The position numbers and the translations under genes are program-made. This document shows positions 10,002 through 22,150 of a stretch of 64,000 nt of DNA, piece after piece. The stretch is from Monarcha castaneiventris obscurior (taxonomy: Eukaryota > Chordata > Aves > Passeriformes > Monarchidae). A model generated the notes under the pieces. It saw only the letters and a program-made list of their open reading frames with translations, did not search any database and had not been told where the DNA came from. Position 1 is the first letter of the stretch. Every line of letters begins with the position of its first letter. The stretch lies in the NCBI GenBank assembly GCA_026261815.1, contig JAMPIT010000258.1, positions 19,424,501 through 19,488,500 of the forward strand. Direction: 5' to 3'.

Positions 10002-13000
10002 AATTTGGCTGTAAACCTGTCTTCCTCTGGAGCTACCAGAGGAGCACTGCTGTTCACCTGCAGTGCCAGGAGGTTTGGTCACTCCCAGTGTTCAGTTCAG
10101 TGATTTACTGGCACAGTTATTCTCCAGCAGCAAAGAACAGAAAGTGAAGGAAAAGTCACAAACCCCTTACCTGCCCTGGCAGTGGGGTCAGTGAGTGGTG
10201 CTCTCTGGCAGCTGGTAAGCCCTTGGGATATTTGCTTTTGCAGGATTGACCTAAATCATCACTCTAACTCTAGGCTTTCAAAATATTAGCCTCAGCTAAG
10301 TGGAGGGAACTGAAGACAATGGCCATAGTTTTAAGTGCTTCTTCAAAACTGGTTTCAGATTTTTGGACATTTCCTTCAGCCTTACCAGATGTCCATTGCT
10401 TGTTTGTTTTCGGGGGTCAAGAACGTATTTTTTTCAGCAGTGTTCCCATACCTAGGAATTTTCAGATTTTTCCACAGCAATTAGTAAATATTTGAATGTG
10501 TTTGGTAGGTCTGATTATTTGGCAAAATTTCAGGAGCTTTTTTTAAAGCTTTTTAGCGTTTCTCAATCTGGTTACCTGGAAAAAGGCCAAACAATAATAC
10601 CCTCACATATCAGCCTGCACAGTAGCACGAAGTCCTGCTGTTTCTATGACAACAAATATCTTTTTCAGCTCCTCCAGATTGGTCCTATGAAGTACAGTAA
10701 GTAGCCTGTCCAACAGATTAGTGGGAAGATGACAAGCCTTCTGGATTTGAAGGTGTGCAGGTACCTCTAAAGGCTCATATTTCTCAGACTTGAGTTGTGC
10801 TAATGGTACAGCAGCAAACGGGCTGCAGTGCAGCAGGGAGATGCCTGAGTGAGCTCTGGAACACACAGCAGCCTACCAGTGCATAAGGCACTGTGAGTTC
10901 ATTTGCTCTGCTGAGAAGTGACTTGTGCATGTTGGTTTGTCTTGTTCAAATGCTTCCCACTGCAAGGAAGCTGTAGTGCAGAAGGGAGATATTCTTAAAG
11001 AAAAGCTGTTTGATTGTTTCTCTCCTGTCAGCACTCAATGGCATCACATATCACATGAAAAGAAATTACTTCAGACTAGAAGCAAATATTCGAGTTTTTC
11101 TCAGGTCTTCCCATGCTTTTGCTTCCACATTTCTGAGAATGCTTTTTACAGCCCATTCCTCTGCTTGTCCCAAATCTTCACTGAACAGGTTTCTCCAGTC
11201 TCACTTCTTTTAACAATTAATTATTTTTTAAATGGTCAAGTTCCAGGTTGTGTTGTCCTTCCAATGCTGTCTCCCACCCTTGACCCTTACTATTTCTTTC
11301 TCCCTTAACTTTCAAAACTCAGCTTATCCCTGGAGGCTGCTTCTCAGAATCTTCTCTGGCTGTGCCAGTTCAGAATACCAAAGCTGTGACAGTTTGTGGG
11401 GAATTCCTGGCTGTCCTTTGCACCTGGCAGTGGGATATGTGGCAGTGATGAGAGCGTGGGCCTGCTGCCCTCCAGGCACGTCCTCTAAGTCTGCTTCATG
11501 GAGCTGCCAGAGTAGCAGACCTTTGTGGACTCCTTCTGATGCAGACTCCTTGAAACTCTTTAGAGGAGAAAAGACAGGCAGCTTGCAGCTTGCCTTCTCT
11601 GGTGGCAATGAACAGTGAACATGGCTACATTTACCTGCACTTTTCACTCTGCGTCCAGGACAAACACACTTCTCATCCATCTGTTGGGTGAGAAATCTTC
11701 CTCTGCTGCCTGACCAGGCCAAAATACTGATACTTGTCTGAAGGAGACAATCTCTTCTTCTGTGTCACCTATTGAGATTTTAAGTTTCAAAAGGAGCAAA
11801 TGGTATCAAAGATGGTGCTGAAGAGATTGTTGCCCTTACCCAGCTGTTAGTACTGTGTCCTGTGGGTATACATCTGTAAATGTCTTTCTGTGTTCTATGG
11901 AGAGAAGGCTTCCTCTTTAATGTATTTTGCTTCAGCACTTGCTGAACTGCATTTATTGAAGCCTTTCCAAATAGTAAACTAAATCAAGACAACAACTTTC
12001 CCCTACTGTCTTTTAAACCAGCACTCTCATTATTAAAACGTGATGTCTTTACTCACATGTGTCCTGGAGAGACAAAATGAACCAGTAGAAAAATGCTATT
12101 AAAATCTTTTCATGAAGGAAAAGCTGCTAAAATTCCAGCAGGGTGTGAGTTTGATTCTAGTATAAATGATATTTTCTTAAGTGCAAATGTGCCAGCTGTC
12201 CTCTGCATTATGTCCTGCATTTTTCACCTTGTAATGTGAGTATCATTATCAAATGGACTGGAATACACGCAGCAAAATATATTAGTATTCCAGAAGCAGT
12301 GATGGGCCAGGGTTGAAATACTCCCTTGTTCCTCAGGGAGCCCCAGAGTCATGCCAGCATCCTACTGAAATTCAGGTCAGGTATTTAAAATATGGTATGA
12401 AGACACAAAATGAAGGAGAAAAAAAAAGGGGATTTCAGTATTCTTAATCGAAGTAAATGAATCTTCCCCTAGACGAAACTGTCTATGCAGTGTTTTTGTA
12501 GGAAGAAAAATAGTGTTACAGGCTCCTGTGGTAGACTTTATGTTTGAAAAACCTTTGTTCAGCCAAAATGGAAATACCTGGAAATGAAAGGAGAGACACT
12601 TAATCATAGTGTAAGAAGGAAAACTTTCCAAACTGCCAATGAGATTTTGCTATCTTCCTGATGAAATGCCTGGAGAGAAGCGTCCCCATGGGCTGGAGAT
12701 GCAGAGGGCAGATGAGGACAGGGTATGACACAGATCCAAGGTGCAGTGAGTAAAGACAGTGAGACTGGAGATTGCTTTTTATCTCTGCCCCTCAAACAAT
12801 TTTCAGAGAAGGAGGCAAAGAGTATTTATACATGCTGAGGATGCCAGTGGTTGTTCACACTCTTGAAGACTGGTCAGATCCATTGGTAGGACTGGAATTT
12901 TTTCCAAAGACTTCAGTTATGCTCAAACTCCAGGAGCAAACCAGTAGTGTTACAGACCTGATATATGTTCTCTAATTGCTTCAGAATGGGATGGGTTCTT

Positions 13001-16000
13001 GGAGGTATTCCAGTTAGACACACCTACCCATTGTGCCACAGAATAAGGATATGTTGAACATGAAGATGATTTATTCATGTTATTTGTTTCTCTCAGACCC
13101 AGGAATGAAGTCCAGTTGCTTTCAAGTATAAGAGAAGAAAAAAACGTTCTTTAGTAGAATTAATTTTACATTATGTCAACCAGAAGTTGTCCTTTGCTGC
13201 CATGGCAGAAAATGTCAGAGAGATATTCAAGAGCAGGAAGATTGATGGAAAAGGAATTGTCAGGGGAAATGTAGCAGGAGTTTAAAGAACTGTGTGTGGT
13301 AGTAAACATATTATATTTTTTATTTGCCTTCTGCTCTGAGACTTAAAAAAATCAAAGCAATTTTCCTGGCTACAAGCTAGAACTGTAAACCTCATGAATA
13401 CCAAATATATAGATAATCCAAACACATTTGCAGCCATGGTTTGTACCAGTAGATAGGCTGGTTCTGTGAGCCATTTGAGGAAATTTGTAGGTGCTATGGC
13501 AGGGTTTGACTTTGCCAATATTTTATACCAAAAGAAGGAATGGTGCAATTAGGAGGTGCAGGCTTGAGAGGGAAAGGTCAGATAATTCAGTAAAGCCACT
13601 ATTTAATGTACAGTTTTCTGAGCACAAATGTTGATATGTGAGAAGTAGTGTTGATTAAATTTGGTGGTTTGGGTCCCTGTTAATACTGTAACACTTAATG
13701 GATTGCCATGGAAAGTCATAAGCAAGAAAAACCACAGGAAGAACAGCGTGATTCTTTAATTATGCAAGGAGTAAGAGGGTCAGCTATTTTTCCTAATCAG
13801 CGTTACCAGCAGCTAGAGAAAATGTGAGTTATTTTTGTTTAATATGTAAGTAATATAACTCTTCTTTTAAAAATATTCCCTGCTAATGCCTAGTGCATGA
13901 CACAAATACTCAGCAGGCCAGTGGGGACAGGGCAAACTCTAGCTCTTGTAGAGTTTCACTCTGCCATGGGGAGTGTCAGCAGTAACAGCAGGACATGGAG
14001 CCCTGCTTCAGCACCCCCAACACTTTTGACATACTCTCTGTTACTTCACAAATTAATAATGACCCAGTCAGATCTGAACTGGCCTCTTGGAATTTGAGCC
14101 AGTTTGTCAAAGTCACTGCCATGTTCTGGGGATACCTTTGGTGTTTGCAGCTCAGCTCATGATCAGAGAGGAGGAAGGAGAAGTCTGTAGCCCACTCATT
14201 CAGCCTATCAGTGGTTGAATGGTCCCTCGGAGCCTGCTGTGATATGGCACAGATTAAAGCAAGCCTTAGCTGCACTGTAAGCCTGAGACAAACTCCCTGT
14301 ATTCCTGTTTGTATGAGCCCTTCGAGACAGAATTGCAACAACAGCTGGAATAAGTGATGGGGGCCTTGTGTCCAATGTAAAGGCCTATAATATGTGCCAT
14401 CATGAAGAAAAAGAGAGCACTGGTTCTTTTGACCTATGATGAATTTGCCACAAAGTGAAAGTTTCAGTGGTTGTGCGAACTTCTGCTTTCTCTTTTGATT
14501 GATGGACTGGTCTCTTTCTGGCTACATCACTGTGCCCATTTGGGTCATTCCTAGGACTCAGAATATTTTGGGTTAGTACTATCTACATAAAGAACAAAAG
14601 ATTTGTGTATAGCTTTAGATGCTCTTTTACTCTGTGGAGTTTTGTAGCAAAGTCTTCTCTGCCTTATTTCTAAGTCTTGATGAGAATAGACACATAGTCA
14701 TGGTTTCTTCATTAGGTGCTTTCCCAAGTATTGTTTAAGACTGAGGTAAACTTCAGGGGTTCTGCAAGCAAGTTAGACTTTAACTATAATCAAATTTTAA
14801 GCTTCTCTTTCCATGAGATTGCATGTCAAAATCTAATCTGTTATGCTTACACACTAGAATAGCAACCAAGAGAAAAGAAGTGATGAAAACAAATGTACCA
14901 AAGCTGCTCTTCTCTTCCATGTTGCCAGCTCTTACTGTTTATGACTCTGGCAGCAGCAAAGAGGCAAATAGCAGAAGGAATGCCCAGTTTGTAAGGACAC
15001 ATTTGAAAGGAAGAATTACACAGAGCTAGTTAATTCCACAGTGCTGAAGTAACAATCCATTGCAATGGATCCTTCAGACTCTTGAAAGGTTTGTGAGCCC
15101 AAGTTAATGTCCCAGGGAAATCCTTCACACTTGGGACTTGTATGGTAACTTGAAACCGGGTAAATCACATCTTGGATTTAATTGATCATAATTCTTGTAG
15201 ATGCCTATTAGCTCATCTCTTCCTTGTAACTTTGCTTCCCTAGCTCCGTTAGGTTAGTCTGGAGGCACAAGCCTAGGGGCAAAGACTGCCATTTTTATCC
15301 AGGTCCATCAGATTTTCTTTTAACTTACGTCATTTAACAGTTGCTTTTTAGCCTTTTCGTGTTTTCTTATATCTATTCTTCAACTTGACATGCTAGAAGG
15401 TCAAACACAGAGCTCTGACAATCTTTGCTCCCCTGCTCCAATATTTGCAAGTTAAATGTTCCAACAGAGCCCCTGCCCAGGGGGATAGAAAGAGGAAATG
15501 GCCATAACTCCTTTCTGAAACTTGTATTAACTCCTAATTTAAGGCTGGGCAGCACTCGCAGGAACTCAAACCCCACTGTCTCACAGGCACCATCACTCCA
15601 TTTTTCAACATCTCAGAGGTTTTCTCTTGATGTTACTCAGCATTTCGCAGCCAAATGCTGTGTGACTGCTGCTGCAGGGTGATTTTAATCCCTGCAACAG
15701 ATGTGGCTGTTTAAGCCATATCACAGGTCTTCATTGTTCAGGAACCCATTTATAACAGAGCCTCAACATCTCTTCACATATGGGTGTTAAAGGGATAAGT
15801 TCTTTGCAGGCAATACTCTAAAAGACAGAGGTATAGGCTTTGTGGCCACTTTACCCACATGGAAACAAGCACCGTTGACTTCCATAGATATGAATAAATT
15901 CCAGAACTGAGAACTCAAGTATATAATTGTTTTGAACATAAACTGACAAGAAAAAATTCTCTTAGCATGGTTTTTGAGAAATGCCTGCTATTGTCTTAAC

Positions 16001-17964
16001 ACCATGTCTCATGACATTGACAAAAGAGTCATATAGTAATTATCCAATTTTAATTTTTAAATCAAGTTCTAGGGGAACAGGGAAATAATGGCTTTGTTCA
16101 CGCACTGGCAGTTATCTTCTGTTTACCACTACTCAGAATATCTCTGAGTCATTTGTTATATCTGTCCTCCAAATGTGTTAAAACTAGGACACCATTGCAC
16201 CGAATTTTGCATGCAGACAATTTGGTTGCATTGTGCTAACTCAAGATATGAGTATGGACAGGCTAAAAGACAACTGGCAAATAATAAGTGTGAAATTAAA
16301 ACAGGAATAAATGCCAGTTTCACTCAGAATTGTGCTGCTAATATACAGTCTATTAAAAAGTGCTATGAATAACATCCAAATGTATTCTCCAAATGGTATA
16401 AATTTGCAGAAAACAAACTGATTTACACATCCAGCTAAAATTATCTTTCTTCCATTTGTGACACATCACTTTCAGACACAACAGTGTTTTGAAGATAAAT
16501 AAAAATCTGCCTTTGGTTTTAAGGCAGAAGCACTAAATAAAGAACTGTTGGAAATTTGTTAGAGTTTTTAGATTTGCTACTGGTTTCCTAACTGGGAATT
16601 AAAAATATCTTTAAATTATTATATCACTATTTGACTTCATTAGAAAACATGCATGAGTTAGATTAAAATTGATCTTAAATTACAAGCACTTGTTTAGAAA
16701 ATGTTCTAAAACTGATGAGCTGTGAAACTTTCTGCACACTGTATCATTTTCAAACCACTGTGAAAAAAACTGTTACTCTGAGTTAATTGTTCCAGACTTC
16801 ACAGATTAAAAAAGCTGGGTGATGCTAATCGTTGTATAGGTTAGACTGTTCCTTCTAAGTTTGTCCACTGTGGAAATTAAAGTTTTGGAAATGGGAAGAA
16901 AATTAATTTTGAAAGGTATTTGAAAGGTCAGACCATGTTATGCTCAAATTAAATCAAACCATGCAAGGGATTAAGGATAGGCTTTTTGTGCTCAGAGTTT
17001 GGACTAGGTTTTGGAATTATTCCTCTTTTCTTTACTGTGGTAGCTCACCATCTGCAGTCTCTCCAAATGGCTCCAACAGCAGGGTACAGAAAACATGCAA
17101 CTCTCTCAGGAAGAAGGTGGCCTTTCTCCTCTGGGCCCAGTGAGATAGCTCAGGTCACTGTTATAAATGCATGCTTTGCTAGAAACATTGCAGGAATCAC
17201 TGGGTTGAATAGTGCCTGTGTTACATTTGTCTTTTTGTTTTGGATTTTTTTTTTTTTTTTAATTTAAACCAGTTGAAAATAAACCCTGGTGACAGCCAAG
17301 CATAAGAGCTAAAAGATAAAACAGTAATGGAGAAATTGCTCGGATGGAAGGTCGTATAAACAGCTTCAGCCACCTGAACATATATGGGAGCTGTGTTTAT
17401 TAGATCTGCCAGAAGGAACTTCTCTGCATTTCATTGCTTCTCTGGCTGCTGTAAAACAATTGCCTTTGTAGACACCTCATTGATTCTGGAGGAGATTGAT
17501 TCTCCTTGGGCTGAGATAACTCGTGAGTTTTTTTCTTTTTTCCATTTATACACAAGCAAATCTAGGCTGCATTCTAAAAGTCTCAATAAGAAAATCGCCT
17601 GTCTGATTTGTAAAACACATAGAGTAGTGGTGTAGAATGAACTTAATGCAAACTTGTCCTGTTAGAAGGAGCCAGTTTCTTTCACTTTTACTTTTCACTG
17701 AGAGCTGTGCTGTCCTTTGAGCAAAATTCTCTCCACACAAGCACTGGGAGGGGTGGTGGTGGTAGGTGAGGGGGTAGATGGAAATCCTATATACTAAAAC
17801 TCTATTGAATTATCATGGAGAAAGAATTTAGAGAGACTGAGAGACATAGCAACTTAATTTGCTCCTTGTTCACTAAAGATTAATTTTCTGATTTCCCTGT
17901 AATGATACCATGATGAATAGAGCACTGATAATACCTTAAAGTTTGTTAATCACCAGCTGTAGTT
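10002..17964. other. Non-coding single-copy-like DNA
   Basis: No gene is recognised. The longest open frames (11232-11618 plus, 128 codons, and 11324-11722 minus, 132 codons) overlap on opposite strands across one GC-richer patch, which is what chance openness looks like. A T16 run lies at 17245-17260. A short GT-rich patch (GGGGTGGTGGTGGTAGG) sits near 17750-17766. No repeat family is recognisable by eye. Confidence 0.5.
17245..17260. repeat. Poly(T) homopolymer, T16
   Basis: An uninterrupted T16 follows a T-rich lead-in (CTTTTTGTTTTGGA). Read on the minus strand it is an A-run, but no retrocopy or polyadenylation signal next to it is apparent. Confidence 0.85.
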
Positions 17965-18302
17965 CTTCGGAGTGAGCAGCACGCTTCTTTCAACAGCAAA
18001 CTTCACCAGGGCAGCATCTCGCTGACTTCAAGGAAGCTCCTCTCAAATGTCTGGGTCACTGATAACAGCCCTGACCAGCCTCACTGGGGCCTCCCACCCC
18101 TATGCCTGTTTAAGCAGTGCTTCCAGATTGCTGCTCTCCAGCTTAGGCACAGCTTGTCCTTGTCCATGGACTCTGACCCATACACAGGATTCCTGGCTTG
18201 GTGGTAGGGCTGTCCTGTCACTGTGGGTCTGTCTGGAAATAGACTGTGTCTGACCCATTGACCGCCAAGCCTGGCCTCAGGCTCGCCTCATCACCTTGAA
18301 CC
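17965..18302. mobile_element. Older LTR-retroelement-like sequence, left part
   Basis: This GC-richer segment with scattered CpGs contains TGACCCATACACAGGATTCC, GGGCTGTCCTGTCACTGTGG and CTGACCCATTGACCGCCAAG. These blocks resemble a repeat I associate with passerine endogenous retroelements. It stops at the 5-base target site (18298-18302) of the solo LTR that follows, and similar GC-rich sequence resumes at 18957. The simplest reading is an older element into which the younger LTR jumped. Family and exact left edge are uncertain. Confidence 0.4.
18298..18302. repeat. Target-site duplication, left copy (GAACC)
   Basis: GAACC directly abuts the TGTGGG end of the LTR at 18303 and is repeated exactly at 18952-18956, directly after the CCAACA end. 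Confidence 0.75.
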
Positions 18303-18411
18303 TGTGGGAGTTAGTTACTCTGCACAAATACAGGTTCTTATCTTCACCTCTGGGATGCTTTACCTCGAGCCCAAACAGATGAGAAAAGCCTGCAGATGTT
18401 GTTTCAGGTTG

Positions 18412-18417
18412 TTTATT
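18412..18417 (-). promoter_or_regulatory. LTR polyadenylation signal AATAAA
   Basis: TTTATT on the plus strand reads AATAAA in the LTR's own orientation. It lies about 110 bases before the LTR's 3' end and downstream of the TATA-like box, where an R-region signal is expected. Confidence 0.6.
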
Positions 18418-18506
18418 TCTCCTTATCTCTGCCAGCTCTCAGCTCCAGCCACACATCTGATGCAGCCGAGTCCGAGTGGGAACTGCCCAGTCCTGGGCTG
18501 TCCCGT

Positions 18507-18519
18507 CCTTTTTGTACCC
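18507..18519 (-). promoter_or_regulatory. LTR TATA-like box
   Basis: In LTR orientation this reads GGGTACAAAAAGG, a weak TATA-type element. Its spacing to the AATAAA is compatible with the U3/R boundary of a compact LTR. Whether it is active cannot be judged from sequence. Confidence 0.4.
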
Positions 18520-18951
18520 TTTCCATGATCCAACCATTCTTCACAATGTATTTAGTATTTACTATTCTATACCAATTAATTTGCACCTATTCTAGACATG
18601 TAATTTCTACCTCTTTTTCATTCTACCAATCATTTTGTGCCACCACTACAAGAGAAGATGGAGGAGAAGGAGAAGAAGAGGAAGAACAGGGCAACGCCCA
18701 AAATCTTCCATCTTAGACCATTCATCCTCATATTAAAAATCCTAAAATCTACTTTTTACCTTGTAAAATACTAAACCACTACTCATTTTCACATTCTCTT
18801 GTTTTGCAATACTTCGCGCTGCATCGACAATCTTTCCCATGGGCTGAGATCAAAGCCGGTGTCATTCTGGGCTTCTTGCCGGGGTCCGGGACCCCCTTGC
18901 TGGGGCTCCTGACCTTCCAGGGCAGCCAGAGGCATGCCTTGGGTTCCAACA

Positions 18952-18956
18952 GAACC
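18952..18956. repeat. Target-site duplication, right copy (GAACC)
   Basis: An exact copy of the five bases at 18298-18302 abuts the LTR end. Both copies are unmutated, which suggests the insertion is not extremely old, although five bases give little resolution. Confidence 0.75.
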
Positions 18957-19090
18957 CACCTGATGGATGAAGATCCTGGTTAAAGCTGGCTGCCATCTCC
19001 AGAGCTGCCCTGCTCTCTGTGTCAGGTGCCGTGGGATGGGCCCTGCTGCCATCCCCAGTCTCCTTCTTCACCTTGTCTGCGCTCACACCT
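18957..19090. mobile_element. Older LTR-retroelement-like sequence, right part
   Basis: GC-richer sequence (CACCTGATGGATGAAGATCC, then GCTGGCTGCCATCTCCAGAG) resumes directly after the target-site duplication. It is similar in composition to the segment left of the solo LTR. Joined conceptually across the insertion, the two parts would form one older repeat of about 470 bases. This is inference from composition and vague family resemblance. A repeat-library search of the joined flanks would settle it. Confidence 0.35.
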
Positions 19091-21565
19091 GTATCTTCAG
19101 ACCTAGTATCTTCTTCTGCTTAGTTCATCTACACATAACCCCACATTTATTAGAAATCAAGATCTCAGGAAAATTGTTCTTAAGCTCTTTTCAGTTTAGG
19201 AACACAAAGAAGCATTTAGTATATATAAATTGCAGAAGACAGATGCAGAATATTGATGACAAAAGACAGAAGAAAATTTTTACATTTTAAAACTGTAAAA
19301 TCTTAGCAGTAAAGAAGTTCTATATATCCAATTTCTTTAATGCCTATGCTCCTTTAGTGGCTCTGTTGGATTTAGGGTATTTTATTTCTCATATTGGTGC
19401 AATAAGTTTTTTCTAGTTTCTCCTAAACCTAGTATCTGTTTCTAATTTGATTTTTCAGAATACTTATGAGTCTGCAACGCTAAAAATAATAATGTATCCA
19501 AGTATAAATCAGATCACTAGAGGCTGAAATATGCCTTTATCCATCTAATCTTCTTGCTTCAATATCTGGAGAAGTATAAGGCAAAAATACCACTGCATGA
19601 CTTCATAAGTATAGTGCAAGCTAAATTGAAAATAATTTCACCTAAGCAAATCATTCACAACAGAAATATAATTTGTCTATTAAACAAGAGGGTATTTGGG
19701 TCAGGGCTGTAATTTGGCTTGTTTTAAAGATGTTGAAAGGTGCGTTACTTTGCTCAGGGAAGACAAGACGTTATTTATAACTAAAGAATAAGAGCAAGTT
19801 GTGTGTGTGTAAATATATAATTCTTTTTAACAAGTCTACTTATGTTTACATGATTTCTGCCAGAATTCAGACTTATACTGAACAGGGCTGGAAGTATAAA
19901 CTAACTGGAGCTGAAAGAGTGCCTATTAGAAGATAGACTCCACAAAATGCCAAGGGTCTTTGAGGACAATGAAGCAATGATAAAACTTGTGATTTGTTTT
20001 TGTAGCCTTTGCTGGTCTGGTGAGGTTTATTCATCCTAGACTTGCAGCTGAGATCAAAGGGAACCTTTAAAATGTTGGCATGAGGAAGAGGAAAGCTTGA
20101 GCGATTTGCCAGGGGCTGCCCCATGAGCCTTTCTGAGGGCTGATGGGAATGCAAAGATAAATGAGAATGACATCAAGTGAAGCAAGGCATCTTTGCCTAT
20201 GGCTGAGATGGAGATAACTGGGTTGAATAAGACCTACTAGTACTTTCAAGGAAAGGTTAAAGTTTAGGAAAGGGTCAGTGTGCAGAATATCAATAAATAC
20301 CACAGGAAGAAGGGTAAGTATGATTTGGGTTCGAGGCATAGTTGAACTAACTAGTAAAGCATCTTTGTGTCAGGATGATTCCCCCTGTGTAGGGGTTTTC
20401 AGTGATTGCTCTATTATCTTTTTTTGTACAACAAGTATGAGTGTTCACTGTCTTCTTTTATCATTTTTTAATTGACTCAGGCTTCTATCCAGAGCACCAT
20501 TTCTTTCTAAGCACAGAGGAAACTTATCACCCATGAAAAGGTGGTGTAGCTTATTTCCTGAAAGTTTTTTTAGGCTGGATTACACAGGTATTTGTGAGGA
20601 ATGACGTGTATAGTTGAGTATTTCTTTATGTCCACTTTGAAAGCTGTGATTCTAGGTACATTTGAAGTCAGAGCTGTGGATACATTTTTAAATGAAATTT
20701 TTAATTTCCTAAGCATCCTTGTTTTGACGGCTTAAATAACATTTAAATTCGAGAACTCATTTCAACCAGCTGCCCCCCTGACACATTGAATTTGGCTCAG
20801 CATCCTGAGTGCAGCTCTGTGAATTGTCCATGCATGAGGAAAGAGAAGTGTGGGTTTCCAAAGCTGCTGGAACTTGGCAGTCTGCTTTGTATTGAATTCC
20901 TATGGCTTGTGCAGACAGATGACAATACATGTGGACAGAAACAAACAAACACCAGCTCTACTACGGTATTTATTTTCAGACTGTAAGGCTTCCTGTATTA
21001 TGTGTTTGGTATTCTTAATTGGTGTCATATCCTTTTGATGTTTGTGGATTATGTTATTCCTCCCCATATCACTAGAAACCATCTGTAAGCTGTTGTAGTT
21101 GCATATGCTGGAATCTCATAAACTCATGTTATTCCTCCTTTGTTATCCCTTGAACCCTAGCTCTGGGATTTTTATTGGCTGGCTGGTCCTGCTTTCTGCA
21201 TGACTGAAACAATGTGATGCAAGACTCTTGAGGCAAATGCAGGCATATACAGAGGCTTGTGGATGTGTACTTGAAATTCCACTGAGACATGGCCAGGATT
21301 TTGTAAGGCAACCCCTTCCTCATCACTACACAGCCATTTTTGCAGCAGCCTTGGTAGTTGCCCTACCACCCCCAGAGGAGGTTCAGACTGGGGGGAAGAT
21401 ACGGTGTTATCCACCTGTCCTCCTCACCATGGTGTTGCACCTGGATCCATGAAATAAGCATCACATAGCATTGGAGGGGTTTTCAGCAAATGTTCAGCTC
21501 TGCAGAATGACTCCAGTGGTGGAGGCTGTGGAAGGTCAGGTTATCAAGATCACTGGCTGGAGTTG
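19091..21565. other. Non-coding single-copy-like DNA
   Basis: AT-rich DNA with no recognised gene, RNA or repeat. It contains a short (GT)n followed by an AT-rich patch near 19800-19820 and many short open frames on both strands. The last about 250 bases are GC-richer and lead into the LTR that starts near 21566. Confidence 0.5.
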
Positions 21566-22150
21566 TGTGGTGGGTTGACTGTGTACTGCAGCCAAATGGC
21601 CACCTAGCTGCCCACTCACTCTCCCTGTCAACAGGGCAGAGTGAGAGGGTAAAATGAAAATCTTGTAGGTTGAGACAAAAACCAGATCACTTACCAACTA
21701 CCATCACAGGAAAAACAGATTCACTTAGGGGGAAATTAATTCATTGCCAATTAGTTTCAGGTGGTGACAAACACAGGAAATGAAATAACACAGTGAGGGA
21801 TGTAGAGGGGATAAGGGGTTGTGGTCACTTCATAACAGCTCCTATCTGCTGCTCCTTCCTCCTCACTCTTCTCCTGGCTCCTGCACAGGCTCTCTACAGG
21901 CTGTGGTTTTCTTCCAGGCATCTCTACCTGCTCCAGTGTGGGCTCCTCTGTGCCCTTTGGATGTCTGGAGGACCTTCTTGCTTGCTGCCTCACAGAGTTT
22001 TGCCCTTTCTCAAATGTTTTTTTCTTTCAGAGAGGCACCACCAGCTTTCCCTGAGGGCTCAGCAATGCCTGGCTGTGGGACTGTTGTGGAGCCAGATGGA
22101 ATCAGCCCCAGCCTCCACTCACCGTGGCCATCCCCACTGCCAGTGCCCAC
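21566..22150 (-). mobile_element. Degenerate LTR of an avian endogenous retrovirus
   Basis: On the plus strand the segment begins TGTGGTGGGTTGACTGTG, which in element orientation is the CCCACCACA 3' end of a common avian LTR family I recall from songbird genomes. It then follows that family's order: a GGGGAAATTAATTCATTGCC patch (a decayed polyadenylation region), CACTTCATAACAGCTCC, TGCTGCTCCTTCCTCCTCAC, a CTGCTCCAGTGTGGGCTCCT unit, CTCAAATGTTTTTTTC and GAGAGGCACCACCAGC. Compared with the intact family, several copies of the internal 'CTGCTCCAGNGTGGG' unit are missing, and the far (5') end is not recognisable, so the right edge is approximate. No target-site duplication was found for the visible end. 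It is unrelated in sequence to the solo LTR 2.6 kb upstream. Confidence 0.7.

Larger units (their letters stand above)
18303..18951 (-). mobile_element. Solo LTR of an endogenous retrovirus
   Basis: This is a 649-base LTR read on the minus strand. It begins TGTTGGAACCC (plus strand ends GGGTTCCAACA at 18951) and ends AACTCCCACA (plus strand begins TGTGGGAGTT at 18303), giving the canonical TG...CA termini. Perfect 5-base duplications (GAACC) flank it. On the minus strand it has a TATA-like GGGTACAAAAAGG (18507-18519) and, about 90 bases downstream, an AATAAA (18412-18417), the expected U3-R-U5 order. A pyrimidine-rich patch is seen as a GGAGAAGGAGAAGAAG purine run on the plus strand near 18661. 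No gag, pol or env lies beside it, so it is a recombined solo LTR. A 5-base duplication fits ERVL- or ERV1-like elements better than a 6-base ERVK type. The family name is not assigned. Confidence 0.8.

Noticed and set aside
9861..10082. Minus-strand open frame across the CR1
   Set aside because: Antisense shadow of the CR1 3' untranslated end, which is non-coding.
11232..11722. 128- and 132-codon open frames on opposite strands
   Set aside because: Mutually overlapping antisense frames in one GC-richer patch, with no family resemblance; most likely chance openness.
20322..20345. GGGTTCGAGG resembling a tRNA B box
   Set aside because: The rest of the B box, the A box and the cloverleaf arms are absent.
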